Shown here piece by piece: positions 6,001-7,831 of a DNA stretch of 7,831 nt. Under the pieces are notes generated by a model, which saw only the letters and a program-made list of their open reading frames with translations, had not been told where the DNA came from and made no database searches. The first letter of the stretch is position 1; the number at the start of each line of letters is the position of its first letter. The translations under genes were made by a program, and so were the position numbers. Source of the DNA: Deltaproteobacteria bacterium (GTDB lineage Bacteria > Desulfobacterota > BSN033 > UBA1163); contig VGRU01000175.1 of the NCBI GenBank assembly GCA_016875255.1, positions 1 through 7,831 on the forward strand. The letters run 5' to 3'.

Positions 6001-7262
6001 CCAAAGAAATGCTGAAATACCCAAGGCAGACCCAGCATGTCATGCTGAACTCGTTTCAGCATCTAATAGAACCAATAGATCATGAGACCCTGAACCAAGT
6101 TCAGGGTGACAAGGAACGATTTTCTCGGGATCCATTTAATCTGTCAAGCTTCATCCGGGAGCGACTGCCCCGCTGGAGTTTCAGTGAATTTAAAAAGACA
6201 TTGGAGCAAATCCCCGAAAACCTCCCTCCCTTACGGGCAATCGAGGAATTAGCCCGGATTCACGATCACCTGGCCGGATGGGATACGGGAAATAAGGACA
6301 GGGGAGCATTGACTCATATCGTGCGCCAGCAGATCGATTCATGCCTCGATCGTGTGAGGGATGAAGGTGGGATGTCCAGGATCATCCTGGTCAATGCTAA
6401 AAAACTGAATCCACCTGAAGAGATGGGGCGGGCGCTGGTGGTCGATGCCCGGGGATTCCGACCTGAGGGAATTGATCCTTTCCAGGCGCTCAGTCCTTTC
6501 CTTGATCATGCCCATCGAATAGGATGGCGGAGATTCATCGTCTATCGGGCAGAGGGACAGCGGGGCATCGGCATGGGGATGGGCTCCGGCGATACCTCGG
6601 ATACGATTATGGATGTATTTGGAAGCCCGGGCGAGTATTGCGGAGCCTTCAACATGGGCGCTCTGGTGCGTGTTCATGGAGATGCACAGAATTTTACGGG
6701 GATGGTGATGCATTCCGGGACACTCGACATTCACGGTGATGCGGGCAAGGTGACAGGATACTCAGCCAAAGGCGGCACGTTTAACATCCTCGGCAATGTC
6801 GTAGACCGGGGTTGGGTCTGTGCAGTGAGCGATCCGCGGGGTCCTGGACTGCGGGTCAACATCGTTGGGACCGCTTATGAACACCTCTGTCAGGCCCTCA
6901 TGGGAGGCTCGGTCATTATGCTTGGCCTTCGCCGGGGAAGTGACGGAACCCTTCACCGAATGGAATCTCCTTACAGCGGAGCAAAGATCCTCGCAGGCGC
7001 CTCTGCCGGGGAGGTGATCTTCTATGACCCCAAAGGGAAGTTAAACGAAGCTCAATACAAGAGTTGTACAGCAAAACCCATCGATCATCGGAAATGGGAA
7101 GAGATCATCAACCGCCTGATGGGACTTGAGAAGATTTTTGGCCTCGGCATCTCCCGGGAGAACGGCCACCTCACCGTCCGTATCGACGGACGACCGGAGA
7201 ACATGGCGCCCGAGGATTTTAAGTGGATTCGGCCAAAGGGAGAACTGGAGGGCTATCATTAA
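1..7262 (+). CDS. Giant multidomain FAD / Fe-S oxidoreductase - glutamate synthase fusion (5' end outside window)
   Basis: This is one uninterrupted frame ending in TAA at 7260-7262. Codons are open from nt 3, and the seven codons before the ATG at 24 (nt 3-23) read GWIATGG. With the following MGIGTFRHG this completes an FAD-binding (FAD_binding_4/PCMH) motif, so 24 is an internal Met and the gene is 5'-partial. Domains in order (residues counted from nt 24): FAD oxidase tail 1-292, two-cluster Fe-S module 356-416, ferredoxin-like module 491-534, degenerate central barrel about 567-935, FMN synthase barrel about 983-1455, linker about 1457-1501, class II glutamine amidotransferase from C1502, and GXGXG beta-helix about 2130-2350. 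No signal peptide or clear membrane span is visible, so it is probably cytoplasmic. Canonical GltB is about 1,500 residues with the amidotransferase first; here the order differs and an oxidase half is added. The likely role is glutamate synthesis, or a related amide transfer, driven by an unknown electron donor. The domain calls are strong; the net reaction is inference. Confidence 0.9.
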   Translation, partial: GWIATGGMGIGTFRHGPVKNQIISLRVITPDGTIKDLSSGDPEMSYFLSTEGQMGIIIKATLQVSKRPSRWFPVILSFETSSSAYDFAKKVASHPSIKPEDIVVYYPHFISTLDLPSDSKPSIEHRYLVLLSFTEEKEAKNLNLYLNERQLVPVDETLADGLWEKRFLPMSIKSLGPSLLASEMILPIEQVAPYVEKLHEMGKSLAVTLYPIAHLVNPKEVLFLAMLATDNRKNIFYLDLMFIPMMLKLAVQSYGGKPYGIGIWNTPFLRHLYAREELRQLRQYKKKVDPGGILNSGKFFSTSGRWGSFQKALFQSDIFDLGLSASQWLMFRLLSFFPAEKLRLRTPIVSEKLEGIAKEILSCAQCGACVAGCPVYRATGDETLTARGKFLTIKKALEKGELELSKALPLYFCLRCGRCDEECQVHLKHLPLFEGLEKYLADSGDFPIEQIKEFIREVENSPDFHRFLDTMRTGFDQKIHEKRNTFPRYRVRIDEAHCIHCGTCVDACIYSVRKRGESDPRSILIEDEGLCRGCGACLERCPQVAAGLPATTVELHPYFLQIDDPYWTSQAVTRIDLEATTGKIPVSGTGQGDPHRGSGNDGVRFGHFHIVGPAQNLLYESTEDAIAIQLGRRPKYLEFDGEKIKNPPPRLIALKTPILLDLLPMNGGEDWLEAMLEASVTMGTRMTLRLEDFERFRSRIGNRTNSLILRLSPDDLEKWPGRLNGPLFNLIEIEVDETVLKKGDGIRSLFGESTVLCAVLKIGKEDVSGELQPSLSLSTRFESLVRSPFDLLCITSDYDPEKGYYPTTDGVPAVHRWLVERKIRDRFSIVGAGGIRSAADAQKTVQRGANGVKIDWPLLLVGDPQARQKFSRGERVNFPQDIPVLAKRIANLIRVWNIQVIEVLGASGFKDIKKTVGEENRLVIFDDLEERVYDIFHDPVRLKRNEEANRERIKREGLMAGLGWRYRQLKEMIHPTLLPHRFYDAKMPPACYRIFDQDHVWPASLISSVGRMAAGDQETLLLKNTESSGNLGDGFDVIGIRLNRDPDEIPEERLDEVSTALQLAPSLRLQTPLVGAGMSVGSIGPGTWRARVLATRALKTQLDTGEGGYPTFYILDSKWNPLELTERQVILLGRVMEERKLITVEELIRRSQKKGALFPEYQEIGEILKRYPSSMPVQFVPIVTAEEEPYVSTQLKTGLFGVTKETIRRARRVVITYSQGAKQGVGGHLLGRKVFGLVSRLRGVPEGVSLISPFPFHNCYSIEDVKAFIDAVRMINRKAAICIKVSPSPDIEFIVSGLARIAKDNQMAIEVWLDGPRGGTGAAPDIIKGQMGMHMEYAIPICHEKLMNSNLREYVVFMGSGGMRTWGDIIKGIALGLDGVVLGTADLIAIGCVRDRNCESGCRSGISTVNPKMQLLRNVELNTRQIINFRAALQAQIIRAIAALGMKDIRQLRGRYDCIRWSLLEERVESHRRNRKAITAVDSQPRHETRETRPLRPPRVESPPPPSDCGVAAIVSNHFIPSHVMDLMLDRMANRGMDGVGIWKGGCYPLHLDHYALHVLVKGIAQEEVELEHLTRNLGLHFGKIRQRAREEVLVIRLKIIKEVFEKHFQGLEVAEDDGDLEKRRIPYRLDSGGHEQHFRLFGEKDPGDIYRFFVRVRREELHRFIEKDLLTDEIWPPRQMRYRDLTLENYSGNKDFLREAEDEYIYRLSRRVTKENYVDYPKKNAAVLSCGKNSGCWKSDGSHIPWELPDAPVNIIHRRLATGSVVDQMNSHPFSELHTALTHNGEITNYRTMLNRVAQFNLTPLAQTDTTVASLKLHLLSQYLRYPFDALVESFSPTTGWNLTQLPPELRERFERVQEVELESAPDGPYQYLCGRIDPYARSIERLDIIDPSLLRPNVAMLYDDGENFASIICSEKQGSDAGLQELYRLGLIKSPISPLTFTVNPGMVSRVFYDEKGRVTGYEVRDKFGKKIEIPHGEFPASRNVNFVTGLEKKDFESKEMLKYPRQTQHVMLNSFQHLIEPIDHETLNQVQGDKERFSRDPFNLSSFIRERLPRWSFSEFKKTLEQIPENLPPLRAIEELARIHDHLAGWDTGNKDRGALTHIVRQQIDSCLDRVRDEGGMSRIILVNAKKLNPPEEMGRALVVDARGFRPEGIDPFQALSPFLDHAHRIGWRRFIVYRAEGQRGIGMGMGSGDTSDTIMDVFGSPGEYCGAFNMGALVRVHGDAQNFTGMVMHSGTLDIHGDAGKVTGYSAKGGTFNILGNVVDRGWVCAVSDPRGPGLRVNIVGTAYEHLCQALMGGSVIMLGLRRGSDGTLHRMESPYSGAKILAGASAGEVIFYDPKGKLNEAQYKSCTAKPIDHRKWEEIINRLMGLEKIFGLGISRENGHLTVRIDGRPENMAPEDFKWIRPKGELEGYH
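3..899 (+). other. Domain: FAD-linked oxidase (FAD_binding_4 end plus FAD-oxidase C-terminal domain)
   Basis: The first visible residues (GWIATGGMGIGTFRHG) match the FAD-binding loop typical of GlcD/D-lactate-dehydrogenase-type flavoproteins. The segment STEGQMGII near residues 42-50 corresponds to the usual SEGTLGII. The domain closes with KKKVDPGGILNSGK at 278-291, the standard 'DP..ilNpGK' end of the FAD-oxidase C-terminal fold. The usual HxGDGNxH metal/substrate motif and the later EHGIG motif of D-2-hydroxyacid dehydrogenases are not seen: the equivalent places read LYPIAHLV (about 203-210) and GGKPYGIGIW (248-257). FAD binding is therefore well supported, but the substrate is not predictable and is probably not a simple D-2-hydroxyacid. 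The N-terminal part of the FAD domain lies outside the window. Confidence 0.85.
1089..1271 (+). other. Domain: GlcF/LutA-like two [4Fe-4S] cluster module
   Basis: Two cysteine motifs are read directly: C356-x2-C359-x2-C362-x3-C366-P and C406-x2-C409-x2-C412-x3-C416. They are about 40 residues apart, the spacing of the dicluster domain in glycolate oxidase GlcF, heterodisulfide reductase C and related proteins. The RGK at about 378-380 between the two motifs is also typical of that family. In GlcF-like proteins this module is followed by two cysteine-rich CCG domains. None is present here; the chain goes on to a second ferredoxin-like module instead. The role is probably to pass electrons between the FAD and the downstream clusters or FMN. 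Confidence 0.9.
1494..1625 (+). other. Domain: ferredoxin-like two [4Fe-4S] cluster module
   Basis: Motifs C491-x2-C494-x2-C497-x3-C501 and C524-x2-C527-x2-C530-x3-C534-P are visible. Each is the classical [4Fe-4S] ligand set of a bacterial-type 2[4Fe-4S] ferredoxin. In such ferredoxins the last Cys of each motif usually ligates the other cluster and is followed by Pro; the first motif here ends CIY instead of CP. Similar ferredoxin domains precede the FMN domain in archaeal-type glutamate synthases, so a relay into the synthase barrel is the natural reading. Together with the preceding module this gives four predicted [4Fe-4S] clusters between the FAD and the FMN domains. Confidence 0.9.
1722..2828 (+). 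other. Domain: degenerate barrel resembling the GltB central domain
   Basis: Residues about 567-935 follow the ferredoxin and end just before the true FMN barrel. The later half contains a PAVHRWLVERKIRDRFSIV stretch followed by GAGGIRSAADAQ (824-835) and a GANGVKIDWPLLLVGD stretch. This matches the layout of the glutamate synthase central domain (PF04898 type), where a conserved H-containing helix is followed by a strand and a GYGADAV-like segment. The final part (IRVWNIQVIEVLGASGF) resembles the family's 'K.MGISTLQSYRG' helix. It could equally be a decayed duplicate of the FMN barrel, since the GGIRS segment aligns by eye with GGMRT of the next domain. There are no 3Fe-4S cysteines or GGTGA motif, so I expect a structural rather than catalytic role. 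Confidence 0.55.
2970..4388 (+). other. Domain: glutamate synthase FMN barrel with 3Fe-4S site
   Basis: This is the best-conserved part, residues about 983-1455. In order: MSVGSIG (GltB MSFGSIS), TGEGG at 1097-1101, GLFGVT at 1191-1196, YSQGAKQGVGG at 1210-1220 (GltB AQGAKPGEGG), SPFPFHNCYSIEDV from 1245 (GltB SPPPHHDIYSIEDL), K1277 in IKVS, GGTGAAP at 1311-1317 and GSGGMRT. Three cysteines C1385-x5-C1391-x3-C1395 fall where GltB holds its 3Fe-4S cluster, but GltB normally has C-x5-C-x4-C. The closing segment LRGRYDCI corresponds to the family's end helix. In GltB this domain reduces the 2-iminoglutarate formed from 2-oxoglutarate and ammonia. Nearly all recognised motifs are retained, so an active FMN centre is likely. 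Confidence 0.92.
4392..4526 (+). other. Pro/Arg-rich interdomain linker, candidate processing region
   Basis: Residues about 1457-1501 separate the FMN barrel from the amidotransferase. The stretch is low in hydrophobic residues and rich in Arg, Glu and Pro, ending PLRPPRVESPPPPSD directly before the catalytic Cys. It looks disordered. In canonical GltB a short propeptide is removed to make the amidotransferase Cys the N-terminal residue; this linker is in the equivalent position relative to C1502. No ATG or GTG codon lies immediately before the Cys, so an internal start exposing it directly is not possible. A TTG at 4485 would leave a 14-residue propeptide but has only a weak purine stretch before it. 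Processing is inferred, not shown. Confidence 0.5.
4527..5990 (+). other. Domain: class II (Ntn-type) glutamine amidotransferase
   Basis: The domain begins at C1502 with CGVAAI, as in GltB (CGVGFI), followed by RGMDGVG at about 1529-1535. The remaining active-site elements are further on: HRRLATGS at 1751-1758 (GltB HSRFSTN), HPF, THNGEITNYR with N1778 and G1779 as the oxyanion-hole pair, and TDTT with D1803 corresponding to the SDS motif. Between the first and later motifs is about 200 residues of charged, partly helical sequence (for example IYRFFVRVRREEL), of the sort seen in the separate, archaeal-type amidotransferase subunits. It should hydrolyse glutamine and deliver ammonia to the FMN barrel. 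Retention of every catalytic residue argues for activity, which requires a free amino group on C1502. Confidence 0.88.
6039..6110 (+). repeat. 72-bp in-frame palindromic interspersed repeat
   Basis: Arms 6039-6064 and 6085-6110 are inverted copies of each other, matching at 20 of 26 positions by hand alignment, with a 20-base loop. Its length is a multiple of three and it encodes residues 2006-2029 (VMLNSFQHL ... TLNQVQGD) without breaking the frame. From general knowledge, a repeat starting GTCATGCTGAACT and ending AGTTCAGGGTGAC is widespread in bacterial genomes and often yields spurious small ORFs with the same MLN.FQHL and LNQVQGD peptides. It lies between the amidotransferase core and the GXGXG domain, where an added loop is likely tolerated. 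Family membership is recalled, not searched. Confidence 0.8.
6411..7070 (+). other. Domain: GltB C-terminal GXGXG beta-helix
   Basis: Residues about 2130-2350 carry the repeated glycine pattern of the glutamate synthase alpha-subunit C-terminal domain: GIGMGMGSGD, then VHGDAQNFTG, IHGDAGKVTG and ILGNVVDRG at roughly 20-residue steps. The region from ALVVDARGF (about 2137) leads in as in archaeal-type GltB subunit 3 and formylmethanofuran dehydrogenase subunit C relatives. In GltB this right-handed beta-helix is structural and packs against the amidotransferase and FMN barrel. About 60 further residues follow to the end of the protein, finishing KGELEGYH. No catalytic residues are expected here. 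Confidence 0.88.
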
Positions 7263-7310
7263 AATAGCATTGCAAAATGCAAAATTAGCAATGAGCAATT
7301 AGCATTAAAA

Positions 7311-7355
7311 GGCTTTAAATCAGACATGATGGTCTCATAAAAAGTCTGAAAAGCC
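7311..7355 (+). repeat. Imperfect inverted repeat just downstream of the giant gene
   Basis: GGCTTTAAATCAGAC at 7311-7325 can pair with GTCTGAAAAGCC at 7344-7355 through CAGAC/GTCTG and GGCTTT/AAAGCC, leaving a small bulge. No run of T follows, so it is not a canonical intrinsic terminator. It may protect the 3' end of the transcript or be incidental. Confidence 0.4.
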
Positions 7356-7363
7356 CGTCATCA

Positions 7364-7482
7364 GTCATTCCTGCCCCGATTTTCATCGGGATAAACTCCA
7401 GCAGGAATCCAGTGCTTACAGGGGGGTAGAATTCTCTGGATTCCCCTGCCTACCGGCAGGCAGGCGTTTTCACGGGAATGAC
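7364..7482. repeat. Compound palindromic interspersed repeat (119 bp)
   Basis: The outer ends GTCATTCC (7364-7371) and GGAATGAC (7475-7482) are perfect inverted copies. Inside are two half-elements. The left one pairs ATTCCTGC (7367-7374) with GCAGGAAT (7401-7408) around a CCCGAT/ATCGGG hairpin. The right one pairs ATTCCC (7440-7445) with GGGAAT (7474-7479) around a CCTGCC/GGCAGG hairpin. The halves are also linked by GGAATCCAG (7404-7412) and CTGGATTCC (7436-7444). The wording GTCATTCC...GGAATCCAG...CTGGATTCC...GGAATGAC is a common bacterial interspersed repeat type as I recall it. No transposase is present, so any spread would depend on an enzyme encoded elsewhere. Confidence 0.75.
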
Positions 7483-7491
7483 GACTTTTTT
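7440..7491 (+). terminator. Possible intrinsic terminator of the giant gene
   Basis: The right half of the palindromic repeat forms a stem (ATTCCC/GGGAAT around CCTGCC/GGCAGG), and six T residues at 7486-7491 follow it after a short gap. The stem is long and GC-rich and precedes the promoter-like sequence of the next gene, which fits a terminator. The gap between stem and T-run, and the fact that the element is a mobile-type repeat, make this uncertain. Confidence 0.4.
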
Positions 7492-7531
7492 CGATTTCAT
7501 CAGACATGACGACACTAGAATAAATTTCCTC

Positions 7532-7560
7532 TTGAAATGCACGAAAAGAATTGGTAGGAT
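7532..7560 (+). promoter_or_regulatory. Sigma-70-like promoter for the ABM-domain gene
   Basis: TTGAAA at 7532-7537 (5 of 6 with TTGACA) and TAGGAT at 7555-7560 (4 of 6 with TATAAT) are separated by exactly 17 bases. Transcription would begin near 7567, giving a leader of about 20 bases that contains the ribosome binding site. This supports separate transcription from the giant gene. Confidence 0.5.
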
Positions 7561-7572
7561 GATATAAAAAAG

Positions 7573-7579
7573 AGGAGGT
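7573..7579 (+). promoter_or_regulatory. Ribosome binding site of the ABM-domain gene
   Basis: AGGAGGT, a near-perfect Shine-Dalgarno sequence, lies 8 bases before the ATG at 7588 and fixes that start. Confidence 0.85.
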
Positions 7580-7587
7580 GAGCGGTT

Positions 7588-7831
7588 ATGGCAGTCAGGA
7601 TCATCATCGATCGGAAGGTGAAGAAGGGGAAGGAAACGGAGTTTGCAAAACTGCTCAGAGAGTTGAGAACAAAGGTGGTTCCCTCCAAGGGGTATATCTC
7701 GGGAGAGACGCTTCGGTCATTGGATGACCATCACAATTATATTGTAATTACCACCTGGCAGAGCGTGGATGACTGGAAGACATGGGAGAAACATCCGGAA
7801 CGGAAGAAGGTTCAGGCAAAGATTGAAAAGC
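7588..7831 (+). CDS. ABM-type (antibiotic biosynthesis monooxygenase fold) small protein, 3' end cut off
   Basis: The frame opens with MAVRIIIDRKVKKGKE and runs 81 codons to the window edge with no stop. It has the layout of the dimeric alpha/beta-barrel ABM family (PF03992): a first strand (VRIIIDRKV), a charged helix (ETEFAKLLRELRTKVV), PSKGYISGETL, then the strand YIVITTWQSVDDWKTWEKHPERKK, whose W-x-S-x-x-D-W pattern is typical. Family members are usually 95-105 residues, so roughly 15-25 residues are missing. These proteins act as small oxygenases, heme-degrading enzymes or stress proteins, and many have no known substrate; I cannot choose among these. The gene has its own promoter-like sequence and is separated from the giant gene by 325 bp and a likely terminator, so there is no sign of a shared function. 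Confidence 0.8.
   Translation, partial: MAVRIIIDRKVKKGKETEFAKLLRELRTKVVPSKGYISGETLRSLDDHHNYIVITTWQSVDDWKTWEKHPERKKVQAKIEK

Larger units (their letters stand above)
7263..7587. other. 325-bp intergenic region rich in inverted repeats, no gene
   Basis: No credible coding frame is seen. From left to right it holds an AT-rich patch of short repeated words (TAGCATT at 7265-7271 and 7300-7306, plus the small hairpin GCATT/AATGC at 7267-7280), an imperfect hairpin (7311-7355), a compound palindromic repeat (7364-7482), a T-run (7486-7491), a promoter-like pair (7532-7560) and a ribosome binding site (7573-7579). An 11-bp direct repeat, ATCAGACATGA, occurs at 7319-7329 and 7499-7509, on either side of the palindromic element. 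Confidence 0.75.

Noticed and set aside
7263..7510. CRISPR array or attachment site in the repeat-rich intergenic region
   Set aside because: The repeats are inverted and nested with no regular direct-repeat/spacer periodicity, and there is no tRNA or integrase nearby.
7588..7831. ABM-domain gene as a functional partner of the giant enzyme
   Set aside because: The 325-bp gap, repeat, likely terminator and separate promoter give no support for an operon or shared pathway.

Overview
The window is filled almost entirely by one very long reading frame on the + strand, ending at 7262. It is already open at the left edge, so the true start of the gene lies outside the window. After it come a 325-bp non-coding stretch rich in inverted repeats and the first 81 codons of a small second gene. 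The organism is probably a bacterium with anaerobic-type metabolism. The iron-sulfur-rich flavoprotein and the two kinds of interspersed palindromic repeat resemble what is common in Desulfobacterota/Nitrospirota-like genomes. The sequence alone does not settle the lineage.

The giant protein (at least 2,419 residues visible; numbering below counts from the Met at nt 24) combines two enzyme types. The N-terminal third resembles a GlcD/GlcF-like fusion: the end of an FAD_binding_4 domain, an FAD-oxidase C-terminal domain, a two-cluster [4Fe-4S] module (C356-C416) and a ferredoxin-like two-cluster module (C491-C534). The rest is glutamate synthase (GltB) parts in a non-canonical order: a degenerate central-type barrel (about 567-935), the FMN/3Fe-4S synthase barrel (about 983-1455), a Pro/Arg-rich linker, a class II glutamine amidotransferase domain beginning at C1502, and the C-terminal GXGXG beta-helix (about 2130-2350). 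In ordinary GltB the amidotransferase is at the N-terminus.

Inferred working model: the FAD domain oxidises an unknown donor, the Fe-S clusters carry electrons to the FMN barrel, and the amidotransferase supplies ammonia from glutamine, giving a one-polypeptide glutamate-synthase-like enzyme with a built-in electron input in place of GltD. The amidotransferase nucleophile must have a free amino group, yet it lies more than 1,500 residues into the chain. The protein is therefore either processed like a polyprotein at D1501/C1502 or the glutaminase is silent.

A 72-bp palindromic repeat sits in frame inside the coding region at 6039-6110. A different compound palindromic repeat (7364-7482) with a following T-run lies between the two genes and may act as the terminator. 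The downstream gene has its own promoter-like sequence and a strong ribosome binding site, and encodes an ABM-type (antibiotic biosynthesis monooxygenase fold) small protein cut off by the window end.
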